DNA of 64,000 nt, taken from contig OZ220748.1 in NCBI GenBank assembly GCA_965117035.1, positions 3,658,001-3,722,000 on the forward strand, given 5' to 3'. The stretch comes from CAZENU01 sp965117035 (GTDB lineage Bacteria; Chloroflexota; Dehalococcoidia; Lucifugimonadales; CAZENU01). Position 1 is the stretch's first letter, and each line of letters opens with the position of its first letter. Positions 8,405 through 16,381 of this stretch are shown in pieces. The notes beneath the pieces were generated by a model. The model ran no database searches, was not told the DNA's origin, and saw only the letters and a program-made list of their open reading frames with translations. A program made the translations under genes and the position numbers.

Positions 8405-9181
8405 ATGTATCCCATTGACCTGCAGGGCAAGACCGGCGTCGTATTCGGCGTCGCCAACCACCGCAGCATCGCTTGGTCGATAGCGCAGGTGCTGCACCAG
8501 GCCGGCGCACGGCTGGCCTTCGCGTACCAGAACGAGAGGGTGCGGAGCAGCGTCGCCAAGCTCGCGGAGCCGCTCCCCGGCTCTGTCCTGGTGGAGTGCG
8601 ACGTCTCCGACGACGACAACGTCGCCCGCGCCTACGAGACGGTCATGGGCGACTTCGACCGGCTCGACGTCGTCGTCCACAGCATCGCCTTCGCCGACCG
8701 GAACGACCTGGGCGGACCCTTCATGGACACGGGGCGAGAGGGGTTCAAGCTCGCGCTCGACATCAGCGCCTACTCGCTGCTGCCCATCGCGCGGTTCGGC
8801 GCGCCGTTGATGGCGCCGGACGGCGGCTCGATCCTCGCCATGACCTTCCAGGCCTCCGACCGCGTCTTCCCCGGCTACAACGTCATGGGCACCGCCAAGG
8901 CCGCGCTTGAGAACGCGGTCAAGCACCTCGCCTTCGACCTGGGCCCCGGAAACGTCCGCGTCAACGCGATCTCCGCGGGCCCGCTGGACACGCTGTCGTC
9001 GCGGGTCATCAGCAAGTACCGCGACATGAAGCGCATCCACGCGGAACGCTCCCCGATGGGCCGCAACATCACCGCCGACGAGGTCGCGAAGACGGCGCTG
9101 TACCTGTGCAGCGACATGTCGTCGGGCGTAACGGGCGAGATAGTCCACGTCGACACCGGCTACAACGTCATGGGCATATAG
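8405..9181 (+). CDS. fabI: Enoyl-[acyl-carrier-protein] reductase (FabI)
   Basis: This 258-residue short-chain dehydrogenase-like protein carries FabI hallmarks: an N-terminal LQGKTGVVFGVANHRSIAW with the atypical glycine-rich NAD site, VVHSIAFA, and the catalytic Y158-x6-K165 (YNVMGTAK). FabI reduces the enoyl-ACP double bond in the last step of the fatty acid elongation cycle in the cytoplasm. The position equivalent to the second conserved tyrosine (10 residues before Y158) is phenylalanine, a minor variation. The stop abuts the next start directly (TAG-ATG). Confidence 0.93.
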   Translation: MYPIDLQGKTGVVFGVANHRSIAWSIAQVLHQAGARLAFAYQNERVRSSVAKLAEPLPGSVLVECDVSDDDNVARAYETVMGDFDRLDVVVHSIAFADRNDLGGPFMDTGREGFKLALDISAYSLLPIARFGAPLMAPDGGSILAMTFQASDRVFPGYNVMGTAKAALENAVKHLAFDLGPGNVRVNAISAGPLDTLSSRVISKYRDMKRIHAERSPMGRNITADEVAKTALYLCSDMSSGVTGEIVHVDTGYNVMGI

Positions 9182-9553
9182 ATGCCGGAGCAGATATTCC
9201 TCGAGGTCGACGAGAACGATAACTGCGACTACATGCCGCTGCAGCTCTACGAGGCGACGGCCGAGCCGACGCCGATCCGCCGCGTCAGGCTGTTCGAGCC
9301 GGGCCGCCCCCACGGCGTCTACGAGGTGACCGGCTGGCAGAGCGACGACGGCGGCTCGCCGACTCCCGCCATGTACGCGCCGGTGTCCGACTCCGGCCAG
9401 GCCGAGGTCCACCTCGTCTTCGGAGGCGACTGGGGAGTGCGCTTCAGGCCGGAGGACTCCGGCGCCGACTGGGACCTCGCCGACCCCGACCAGTGGGGCG
9501 AGCCCTACGTCATGCTGGTGGACGCCGACGACATCCTGCTGGATTCACGCTAG
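9182..9553 (+). CDS. Hypothetical acidic protein
   Basis: This 123-residue, strongly acidic protein starts at ATG 9182, the base after the fabI stop, so it is almost certainly translated from the same transcript. It has no signal peptide, no membrane segment and no recognised catalytic motif. There are several short beta-like stretches (EVHLVFGGDWGVRF, YVMLVDADDILL). Function is not recognised. Its fixed position after fabI is the main evidence that it is real. Confidence 0.65.
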   Translation: MPEQIFLEVDENDNCDYMPLQLYEATAEPTPIRRVRLFEPGRPHGVYEVTGWQSDDGGSPTPAMYAPVSDSGQAEVHLVFGGDWGVRFRPEDSGADWDLADPDQWGEPYVMLVDADDILLDSR

Positions 9554-9612
9554 GCCGCGAGAGACAGGCGAGCTGTGGCAACGCCGACGATACGGAGACC
9601 AGGAGGTCTGAC

Positions 9613-9831
9613 GTGGCAGGGATGACCCGGACAAGCTTTGTGTGCGTCAAGTGCAAGGGCGTGGAGTACGAGACCGACGAGTTCCGCGCGACGGGCGGCA
9701 ACTTCGCCAAGATCTTCGACGTCCAGAACAAGAAATTCAGCACAGTGTCTTGTCTCCGGTGCGGCTACACCGAGATCTACCGGGGAGAAACGTCGACGCT
9801 GGGGAACGTCTTCGACTTCTTCGCCGGCTGA
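9613..9831 (+). CDS. Small zinc-ribbon protein
   Basis: This 72-residue protein starts at GTG 9613 with AGGAGG six bases upstream; an ATG at 9622 is the alternative. It has two CxxC knuckles, CVKCKG and CLRCGY, separated by about 35 residues, and an ENVFDFF-like C-terminus (NVFDFFAG). This matches a common family of small zinc-ribbon nucleic-acid-binding-like proteins of unknown function. It follows fabI and the acidic protein in the same orientation. Confidence 0.8.
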   Translation: MAGMTRTSFVCVKCKGVEYETDEFRATGGNFAKIFDVQNKKFSTVSCLRCGYTEIYRGETSTLGNVFDFFAG

Positions 9832-9871
9832 CCGGGTCGTCCGGGAGCCGAGGCCCGCGCTGCCTTCGCGG

Positions 9872-10579
9872 CTACTCGGGCTGGCGGGCGAAGGCGAGGC
9901 CCCAGACCTTGGACGCGCCGGCGGCCTTCAGGGGCGCGGCGCAGGCGCCCATCGTGCTTCCCGTCGTGACCACGTCGTCCACGAGCAGCACGCGGCGGCC
10001 GCGCACGTCGGCGACGCACTCGAAGGCCCCCGCGATGTTCGCTCGCCGCTCGTCCAGGCTGACCATGTCGACCTGGGGCGGCGTGTCCTCCGTGCGGCGC
10101 AGCACTGGCTCGAACGGCAGCCCGGTGCGCCGGCCCAGGTCGCGCGCGAGGAGGGCGGCCTGGTTGTAGCCGCGCTCGCGCTCCCGGCGCCCGTGCAGCG
10201 GCACCGGTACGATCACGTCCGCTTCCATGCGTGACGACTCGAGGTGCCGGGCCATGAGCTCGCCCACGTCGGGCGCCAGCGCCCGGATGCCGCGGTACTT
10301 CAGCTCGAAGACGACGTCCCGGACCCCGCCGTCCATCAGGTACGGCGCGGAGATCCGGTCGTAGGGCGGGGGCCACTCCTGGCACGCCGTGCAGGGCGTG
10401 CCGGCGCCGGGGCTCGCGCACAGGTCGCAGTAGGGGCGGTTGAGTTCCGGCAGCCCGTCCCGGCATGGGGCGCAGATGAAGTCCCCCTCGCGGCCGCAAA
10501 CGGCGCACTTCGCCGGGAGCACAAGCTCGACGGCGGCGCGCGCCGCCCACGTCACGGCTCTCGCGATGGACGGGGACAC
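9872..10579 (-). CDS. comF: ComF-family phosphoribosyltransferase-like protein
   Basis: This 235-residue protein starts at GTG 10579. The N-terminal zinc-binding region has four CxxC pairs (CAVC, CAPC, CDLC, CTAC). The C-terminal phosphoribosyltransferase fold has VPVPLHGRRERERGYNQA and the PRPP loop VLLVDDVVTTGST. This is the ComF/GntX architecture, linked to DNA uptake in competent bacteria but widespread in non-competent ones. No other competence genes are in the window. It faces the zinc-ribbon gene convergently. Confidence 0.88.
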   Translation of the reverse strand: MSPSIARAVTWAARAAVELVLPAKCAVCGREGDFICAPCRDGLPELNRPYCDLCASPGAGTPCTACQEWPPPYDRISAPYLMDGGVRDVVFELKYRGIRALAPDVGELMARHLESSRMEADVIVPVPLHGRRERERGYNQAALLARDLGRRTGLPFEPVLRRTEDTPPQVDMVSLDERRANIAGAFECVADVRGRRVLLVDDVVTTGSTMGACAAPLKAAGASKVWGLAFARQPE

Positions 10580-10646
10580 AGGGACGCGCCGCCTATAGGG
10601 GCCTCACGTCTACGACTGCGGATAGTCCTGCCGATCTTGAACTCCC

Positions 10647-10680
10647 CAACTATCCACTATTCACTATCCACGATCCACTA
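10647..10680. repeat. ACTATCCACTATTCACTATCCAC repeat block
   Basis: This is a short run of ACTATCCAC-type words in the gap before korB's stop. It is the reverse-complement orientation of the block at 6306-6349. No gene is present in the roughly 100-base gap. Confidence 0.55.
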
Positions 10681-11544
10681 GATCGTGTAGAAGTCGACCA
10701 TCTCCTGGGGCGTCCTGACACGGGCCTTCGCGGTCGTCTCGGTGACGCGCTCGTGGAAGGTCGACCGGTCCTCGTCGCGGTAGAGCACGCCGAGCGGCAC
10801 GCCGCCGTTGTTGACGATGGAGAACGCCGCCGAGACGTCGTCCTCAGGGTGTCCCTCGGGGATGTCCCACGCCAGCGGCTGGATGCCCTTGCGCGGGTTG
10901 CCCTTGAGCTGCTCGTAGGTGTTGTTGTACTCGGTGCAGGGCGACTGCACGTGGACTATTGAGAAGCCCCTGTGGCTCATGCCCTGGTAGATCAGGTCGG
11001 ACAGGTCCTTGATCTTGCTGGAGAGACCCGATGCCACGAACGACGCGCCGACGGTGAGGTACAGGCTCAGGGCGTTGAGGCCGTCCTCGGGCTTGCCGTA
11101 CGGCGTCGAGCTGGTGACGAGGCCCTCGGCCGCCGTCGGCGAGCTCTGGCCCTTCGTCAGGCCGTAGACCGCGTTGTCCATGATGACCGCGCAGACGTCG
11201 AGATTGCGCTGCGCCTGCGGCGCGATGTGCTCCATGCCGATGCTCAGGAAGTCTCCGTCCCCCGCGACGATCACGACGTTGAGGTCGGGGTTCGCGGACT
11301 TGATTCCCATCGACAGCGGCAGCGTCCGGCCGTGCAGCCCGTGGATGCCGTAGGGTTGCGGCCCTTCGAGAAGATGCACCATGTTGCCGGAGCAGCCGAT
11401 GCCCGCCACCACGACGTTGCTCTCGACCGGCTCCTCGGTCTCTACCAGACGCTTGGCGACCGCCTGCTCGAGGGCCCGGCGCACTCCGAAGTCCCCGCAG
11501 CCGGGGCACCACTTGAAATCGTACTCGGGGTTCTTGTCCGTCAT
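10678..11544 (-). CDS. korB: 2-oxoacid:ferredoxin oxidoreductase, beta subunit
   Basis: This 288-residue thiamine-diphosphate subunit starts at ATG 11544 and overlaps the alpha gene by ATGA. An N-terminal WCPGCGDFGV binds part of the Fe-S cluster. VAGDGDFLSIG followed by NAVYGLTKGQ is the TPP/Mg2+-binding GDG...N motif. With KorA it oxidatively decarboxylates a 2-oxoacid (most likely 2-oxoglutarate) to the acyl-CoA, reducing ferredoxin, in the cytoplasm. No separate ferredoxin-like delta subunit is encoded nearby, as in the two-subunit KorAB enzymes. Confidence 0.92.
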   Translation of the reverse strand: MTDKNPEYDFKWCPGCGDFGVRRALEQAVAKRLVETEEPVESNVVVAGIGCSGNMVHLLEGPQPYGIHGLHGRTLPLSMGIKSANPDLNVVIVAGDGDFLSIGMEHIAPQAQRNLDVCAVIMDNAVYGLTKGQSSPTAAEGLVTSSTPYGKPEDGLNALSLYLTVGASFVASGLSSKIKDLSDLIYQGMSHRGFSIVHVQSPCTEYNNTYEQLKGNPRKGIQPLAWDIPEGHPEDDVSAAFSIVNNGGVPLGVLYRDEDRSTFHERVTETTAKARVRTPQEMVDFYTI

Positions 11545-13256
11545 ACTGCCACGCTCTCCTTGCTACCCGCCTCGACTCTCTTCAAGACGCGCGCTGCCAG
11601 GTCAGACAGCCTGAACGGCAGCCCGGTGTACTGGGTGATCGACTCGGCGCGCACTCCCTGGGAGCGCAGGATCGCCGAGAACTGCCCCAGGTAGTTGAGC
11701 TCCGGCACGATCACGAGCTCCTTCTGTCGCAGCTCGTCCAGCAGCGCCGGGGGCAGCGGGTTCAGATACATCGTGTAGTACCAGCCTATGTCCACGCCCG
11801 AGTCGCGCAGGCGCACGTACGCCTCGTGCGAGGGGCCCTTGGAGCCGCCCCAGGGCATCATGGCTATCGGCGAGTCGGTGTTGTCCGACTCGTAGGTGCC
11901 GTCCTCGAGCAGCTCCAGCTTGCTGAAGCGGCGCTGCGTCATGTGGACGTGCCGCTCGGCCAGGTGGGTCGTGTCGCCCATCGCGTCGTGCTCGCTGGCG
12001 TTGGCGACGTAGCTGCCCGGGTTGCCCGGAAGCGGCATGGGCGACAGGCTCTTCGCCTCGTACCTCAGGTAGCCGTTCTGTCCGCGGTACACCTCGCGGC
12101 TCTCGATCTTGAGCTTGCTCAGGTCCGGCTTGCGGATGTTCTGCTTTCGCTCCGACAGAGAGTGCTCGCTCAGCATGATGACCGGGCCCTGGTACCGCTC
12201 GGCCCAGTTCATCGCCGCGATGGTCGCGTAGAAGCACTCCTCCACGGTGCCCGGCGCTATCACGGGCAGCGACACGTCGCCGTGGGCGGGCTTCATCGCG
12301 CTCGCCAGGTCCGACTGCTCGGTCTTGGTCGGCAGGCCCGTGGCCGGGCCGCCGCGCTGCACGTCGACCACGACGAGCGGAATCTCGGCGATCCAGGCGA
12401 ATCCGAGTCCCTCGCTCATGAGCGAGAAGCCGGGACCGGCGGTGGCGGTCATCGCCTTGACCCCGGTGTAGCCCGCGCCGATTATCGCGTTGATCGCCTC
12501 GATCTCCGAGCTGGCCTGGTAGGCGAACCGCCCCTCGCCGACGAGGTTGTTCTCCATCCACATCAGGATCGTCGTTGCCGGGGAGATCGGGTATCCAACG
12601 TAGAACTCGAGCCCGGCCGCGACCGCGGCCAGCGAGATCGCCTCGTTGCCGTGGACGAATATCTGCTCGTAGTCCGGAGGCGTCGGCTCGCCGAGCTGGC
12701 CCAGGCTGAAGCCGCTCTCGCGCGCTGCCTCCCGTCCGAGGCCGAGGGCCTGGATGTTCTGGGGGACGACCTTCTCGCCGTACCGGGCCGTGTTGCCCCA
12801 GCGCTTCCTCACGAAGCCCTCGAGGACCTCCTGATCGAGGTCGACGAGCTGCGCCAGCGCGCCCATCATGACCATGTTGCCCGCACGGCTGTTGCCGGTG
12901 GACTTGGCCAGCTTCTCGAACGGGATGCCGAGGCTCTTGCCGTCGTCTTCCAGCGTGAGGCCGTCCGAGTCGTACAGGATGACGCCGCCGTCGCGCACCT
13001 CGTCCTTGTGCGCCTCGTAGGCGTACTCGTTGAAGACGACGAGAACGTCGAGCGCGTCGCCTCTGCTCAGGACCGGAGTCGTGGAGATGCGGGCCTGCAT
13101 CCAGGTCGGCCCGCCGGTGATCTGGGACGGGAAGGTCGCGAAGGTCTGGGAGTGGTATCCCGCCTGTGTGTTCGCGCTGGCGAACCCCTCGGCCGCGGTC
13201 ATGAAACCCTGGCCGCCTTCGCCGGCGAACCGGACTACGAAGTCACTCTTCTTCAA
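11541..13256 (-). CDS. korA: 2-oxoacid:ferredoxin oxidoreductase, fused gamma-alpha subunit
   Basis: This 571-residue protein starts at TTG 13256 with GGAGG six bases upstream. The N-terminal ~190 residues form the gamma domain (FAGEGGQGFMTAAEGFA). From about residue 200 is the alpha pyrimidine-binding domain (GNEAISLAAVAAGLEFYVGYPISP...), with VVDVQRGGPATGLPTKTEQSD typical of KorA. Fusion of gamma and alpha is normal in the two-subunit 2-oxoglutarate:ferredoxin oxidoreductases. A consensus-like promoter lies about 220 bases upstream, giving a leader of roughly 210 nt. Confidence 0.92.
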   Translation of the reverse strand: MKKSDFVVRFAGEGGQGFMTAAEGFASANTQAGYHSQTFATFPSQITGGPTWMQARISTTPVLSRGDALDVLVVFNEYAYEAHKDEVRDGGVILYDSDGLTLEDDGKSLGIPFEKLAKSTGNSRAGNMVMMGALAQLVDLDQEVLEGFVRKRWGNTARYGEKVVPQNIQALGLGREAARESGFSLGQLGEPTPPDYEQIFVHGNEAISLAAVAAGLEFYVGYPISPATTILMWMENNLVGEGRFAYQASSEIEAINAIIGAGYTGVKAMTATAGPGFSLMSEGLGFAWIAEIPLVVVDVQRGGPATGLPTKTEQSDLASAMKPAHGDVSLPVIAPGTVEECFYATIAAMNWAERYQGPVIMLSEHSLSERKQNIRKPDLSKLKIESREVYRGQNGYLRYEAKSLSPMPLPGNPGSYVANASEHDAMGDTTHLAERHVHMTQRRFSKLELLEDGTYESDNTDSPIAMMPWGGSKGPSHEAYVRLRDSGVDIGWYYTMYLNPLPPALLDELRQKELVIVPELNYLGQFSAILRSQGVRAESITQYTGLPFRLSDLAARVLKRVEAGSKESVAV

Positions 13257-13475
13257 ATGTCGCCTCCGGATGTTCCACGGTGGCAGATTGCGGCGCGCAA
13301 ACCGACCGGGATGTCTCTGCGCGGGCGGTCGGGTCCGGGCGGCCGCTGGCGGCCTAACGCGATTCGACGGCTGAAGAGCCGCACGTACACCCGTTACGAT
13401 AGGCGGCGTTCACCGCCAGAACTGCTGCGCGGCTGGTGGCCAGCGTCGTGTGGAGCATCGTAATTTGCCAACCTG

Positions 13476-13505
13476 ACTATAGCAGTTTGGCGCTTCGAGT
13501 GTCAA
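13476..13505 (-). promoter_or_regulatory. Predicted sigma-70-type promoter of korAB
   Basis: On the minus strand TTGACA (13505-13500) is followed after 18 bases by TATAGT (13481-13476). It points toward korA. It is back-to-back with the predicted ATP synthase promoter 31 bases away. Between it and korA, 13257-13475 holds no gene. Confidence 0.6.
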
Positions 13506-13535
13506 TCTGCGCGGGGGCGTTGGCGCGCGGCCAAA

Positions 13536-13565
13536 TTGACGCTGTTTTTTCGATTGTGATAGAAT
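13536..13565 (+). promoter_or_regulatory. Predicted sigma-70-type promoter of the ATP synthase operon
   Basis: TTGACG (13536-13541), an 18-base spacer and TAGAAT (13560-13565) point toward the first ATP synthase gene. The -10 box would place transcription initiation near 13572, downstream of a possible GTG start at 13556. This decides in favour of the TTG at 13592 for the first gene. Confidence 0.6.
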
Positions 13566-13591
13566 CCACAAGCTCCGTCCGGGCGGGTGTT

Positions 13592-13804
13592 TTGGAAACC
13601 ACGCTCAGATTGCTCGGCATAGGCTGGTTCGTCGCCCTCTGCATAGTGGGAGGCGTGATCGGCGGCCTGTTTCTCGACGGCGTCCTGGGGACCGCCCCGG
13701 CGCTCGTCCTGGCAGGGCTGGGCCTGGGGCTGTCGTTGGCGGCCGTTGGCACGTACCGCATGCTGATGGCGGTGCTGAGGAACGACGGCGGTAGGACCGA
13801 CTGA
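13592..13804 (+). CDS. AtpZ/AtpI-family small membrane protein of ATP synthase operon
   Basis: This 70-residue protein has two transmembrane segments (about 7-29 and 36-56) and the family pattern GG-x-x-G-G-x-F-L-D-x-x-L-G-T-x-P-A-L. It lies first in the ATP synthase operon, the usual place of atpI/atpZ, whose products help c-ring assembly or Mg2+ handling. The start is taken as TTG 13592 because an upstream GTG at 13556 would precede the predicted -10 box. The start remains uncertain. Confidence 0.75.
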   Translation: METTLRLLGIGWFVALCIVGGVIGGLFLDGVLGTAPALVLAGLGLGLSLAAVGTYRMLMAVLRNDGGRTD

Positions 13805-13818
13805 GGGAACGCATAGTT

Positions 13819-14883
13819 TTGTCAAGGCTGCTGACCAACCCGAAGGCGCTCGCGGTAGCCGTCTTTCTCGCGGGCCTCTTCGTCGTTGGCCTCCTCGGTG
13901 GAGCGCTCGGCAACGAGTTCGGCGGCGGATTCCTCGGCTCACCCATAGCGCACATCCAGCTTCCGGCCGAAAACATCACCGCCAAGCCGATCGTAGGCAG
14001 CTTCTACGTCACCAACACGATGGTGGCGACCTGGTCCGCCATCCTCGTCATCGCGCTGCTGTCGTACCTCGCGACGCGCAACGTCAAGGAGGTCCCAGGC
14101 CGGCTGCAGGGCCTGATGGAGGCGGTGCTCGGCTTCTTCCTGTCGCTCGCCGAGTCCGTCGCCGGGCCTGAGAAGGCGCGGCGCTTCTTCCCGCTCGTCA
14201 TGACGATCTTCCTGTTCATCGTGACGGCGAACTGGATGGGCATCCTTCCGGGATTCGGCACCATCGGCCGCTTCGAGCCGGCCGAAGAGGTCATCCACCA
14301 CGCGGAAGACAAGGCCGAGAAGAAGGGCGAGCACGTCGACCTGGAGACGGTCAAGCTGGCTCAGTTCGAGGGAGAGGGCGCGGTCGCCGTCCAGTGGTTC
14401 GGATCGGTCGGCGACGAGATCACCGCGGCTGACTACGAGCACGCCGCCGAGGGCGAGAAGCCGCGGGCCGGCCTGCTGGTGCCGCTCTTCAGGAGCGCCA
14501 ACACGGACCTGAACACGACGCTTGCGATCGCGATCGTCGCGATGGTGATGGTCCACTGGTGGGGATTCAGCGCCCTGGGCGTATTCGGCCACGCCGGCAA
14601 GTTCATCAACTTCAAGGGCGGGCCGATCGGGCTGTTCGTAGGCCTGCTCGAGCTGGTGAGCGAGGTGGCGCGCCTCATCAGCTTCACCTTCCGACTCTTC
14701 GGGAACATCTTCGCGGGCGAGGTCCTGCTCATCGCGATGGCGTTCCTGATACCCCTCATCGGCCTCGTGCCGTTCCTGGGGCTGGAGCTCTTCGTGGGCC
14801 TGATCCAGGCCTTCATATTCTCGATGCTGACACTGGTCTTCGCGGCCACGGCCACCGTGAGCCACGCCGACGAAGACCACTAG
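13819..14883 (+). CDS. atpB: F-type ATP synthase subunit a
   Basis: This 354-residue integral membrane subunit starts at TTG 13819, with GAGGGA about 10 bases upstream. It has several hydrophobic helices; SFTFRLFGNIFAGEVLL contains the essential arginine (FRLFGN) that faces the c-ring and gates proton passage. A hydrophilic insertion of about 60 residues (roughly 155-215), rich in Glu and Lys, separates the early helices from the conserved C-terminal ones and makes the protein longer than the usual 230-270. It is the second gene of the operon. Confidence 0.93.
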   Translation: MSRLLTNPKALAVAVFLAGLFVVGLLGGALGNEFGGGFLGSPIAHIQLPAENITAKPIVGSFYVTNTMVATWSAILVIALLSYLATRNVKEVPGRLQGLMEAVLGFFLSLAESVAGPEKARRFFPLVMTIFLFIVTANWMGILPGFGTIGRFEPAEEVIHHAEDKAEKKGEHVDLETVKLAQFEGEGAVAVQWFGSVGDEITAADYEHAAEGEKPRAGLLVPLFRSANTDLNTTLAIAIVAMVMVHWWGFSALGVFGHAGKFINFKGGPIGLFVGLLELVSEVARLISFTFRLFGNIFAGEVLLIAMAFLIPLIGLVPFLGLELFVGLIQAFIFSMLTLVFAATATVSHADEDH

Positions 14884-14955
14884 GCGACGACCGGTCGATT
14901 ACGGAAAACGCGACGACGAGAGCGCGACAAGGCAGACCGCCAAGGAGTTTGAGCA

Positions 14956-15201
14956 ATGGATGGGATCACCGGCGACTTCGGCGTAATGAAGACGATCGCG
15001 GCTGGACTGGCCATAGGCCTGGGGTCGTTCGGACCGGCCATAGGCATCGGGATGCTCGCGGCCAAGGCGATGGAGGCCCTGGGGCGCAACCCTGAGGCGT
15101 CCGGGCCGATCCAGCAGAACATGATCCTGGCGATCGCGTTCGCCGAGGCTATCGCGATTTACGCCCTGGTCGTAGCCGTAATCATAATCTTCGCGGCGTA
15201 A
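14956..15201 (+). CDS. atpE: F-type ATP synthase subunit c
   Basis: This 81-residue hairpin of two transmembrane helices has a polar RNPE loop (44-47) and the ion-carrying glutamate E64 in AFAEAIAIYALV. TM1 (GPAIGIGMLAAKAMEAL) lacks the glutamine seen in Na+-binding c subunits, so a proton-driven enzyme is inferred. The c subunits form the membrane rotor ring. An AAGGAG site precedes the ATG. Confidence 0.95.
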   Translation: MDGITGDFGVMKTIAAGLAIGLGSFGPAIGIGMLAAKAMEALGRNPEASGPIQQNMILAIAFAEAIAIYALVVAVIIIFAA

Positions 15202-15259
15202 CAATCGACGCGGCCGCGTCGGTTGCGGGACACGGCTACCGTGGAGACGGGAGCAGCTA

Positions 15260-15778
15260 ATGGATGCCCTGGGAATTAACCTGCCGGGACTGGTGACGCA
15301 GATAGTCAGCTTTCTGCTGCTGTTTGCCGTCCTGTATCTGCTGCTGTACAAGCCGCTGCTCAGGATGATGGACAGCCGTTCGGCGCGGATCAGGGAGAGC
15401 CTCGAAGGGGCCGAGCAGGCCAGACAGGAAGCGGCGAAGTCCCAGGAGGACATGCAGCGCCAGATCGAGGAGGCGCGCGCCGAGGGCCAGACGATGATCG
15501 CCCAGGCCAGGGAGGTCGCCGACCGGTTCCGCGAGGAGGAGCTGGCCAAGGCGCGGCAGGAGATCGAGGCCGAGCGCGACCGGGCACAGGCGAACATCCG
15601 CCGCGAGCGCGACGCCGCCATCGAAGAGCTCCGGGAGGAGTTCGCGGGCCTCGCGATCGATGCCGCCGAGCGGATCGTCGGCAGGTCGCTCGACGAGGAC
15701 GCCCACCGGGACCTGATCGAGAGCGTGCTCGCGGAGAGCGCCACGATCGGGCGGAACGGGTCCGACGAGACACGATGA
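15260..15778 (+). CDS. atpF: F-type ATP synthase subunit b
   Basis: This 172-residue protein has one N-terminal transmembrane helix (about 8-28, IVSFLLLFAVLYLLLYKPLL) and a long charged coiled coil rich in Ala, Arg and Glu (30-150). That is the normal shape of the peripheral-stalk b subunit linking subunit a to F1. Only one b gene is present, so a homodimer is expected. It lies between atpE and atpH. Confidence 0.94.
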   Translation: MDALGINLPGLVTQIVSFLLLFAVLYLLLYKPLLRMMDSRSARIRESLEGAEQARQEAAKSQEDMQRQIEEARAEGQTMIAQAREVADRFREEELAKARQEIEAERDRAQANIRRERDAAIEELREEFAGLAIDAAERIVGRSLDEDAHRDLIESVLAESATIGRNGSDETR

Positions 15779-15811
15779 GACGGCAGGCGGGCAGAAGGGT
15801 GCGGGCATAAG

Positions 15812-16351
15812 ATGCCGAGGGCGCTTTCTCCACGGCGGTACGCGCAGGCGGTCTTTCAGATCGCCGTGGAGTCGAACGATCTGGACCAGTGGCAGACGGA
15901 CCTGGAGACGCTTTCGACGGCGCTCCAGGACGCCGACCTGTCGCGGTTCCTGGACGCGCCCCAGGTCCCCGCGGACGCCAAGACCGACGCCGTCAGCCAG
16001 ACCTTCGGCTCGTCGGTCGGGCCGCTCGCGGTGAACCTCGTGCTGCTGCTCGGATCGCGTGGCGCGGCCAGCCTGCTGCCCGCGGTCGGGGACGAGTACG
16101 GCAGGCTGCTGGACGCCCACCGGGGCATCCAGCAGGCCGACGTGACCGCGGCGGTGCCGCTGGACGACGAGCAGACGCGAAGAGTCACCGAGATACTGGA
16201 GGGCGTCGTCGACGCGAAGGTGCGCCTCTGGGCCCACGTGGAGCCGGACATAGTGGGCGGCCTCGTGGCCCGGGTTGGCGACCGCGTGATCGACGGCAGC
16301 GTCAAAACGAGACTGGAGAAGATGCGCCGTAGCGTCGTCGAGCGGGCGTAG
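15812..16351 (+). CDS. atpH: F-type ATP synthase subunit delta
   Basis: This 179-residue soluble subunit has an N-terminal helical bundle starting RALSPRRYAQAVFQIA and the C-terminal family motif VEPDIVGGLVARVGDRVIDGSV. It connects the peripheral stalk to the top of the alpha/beta hexamer. Length and position between atpF and atpA are standard. Confidence 0.95.
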   Translation: MPRALSPRRYAQAVFQIAVESNDLDQWQTDLETLSTALQDADLSRFLDAPQVPADAKTDAVSQTFGSSVGPLAVNLVLLLGSRGAASLLPAVGDEYGRLLDAHRGIQQADVTAAVPLDDEQTRRVTEILEGVVDAKVRLWAHVEPDIVGGLVARVGDRVIDGSVKTRLEKMRRSVVERA

Positions 16352-16381
16352 CCCGTAGACGGTCCGGCGAAAGGGGAAGTC

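Noticed and set aside
14956..15201. Sodium-driven ATP synthase
   Set aside because: The c subunit has E64 but lacks the TM1 glutamine and the polar neighbour pattern of Na+-binding c subunits.
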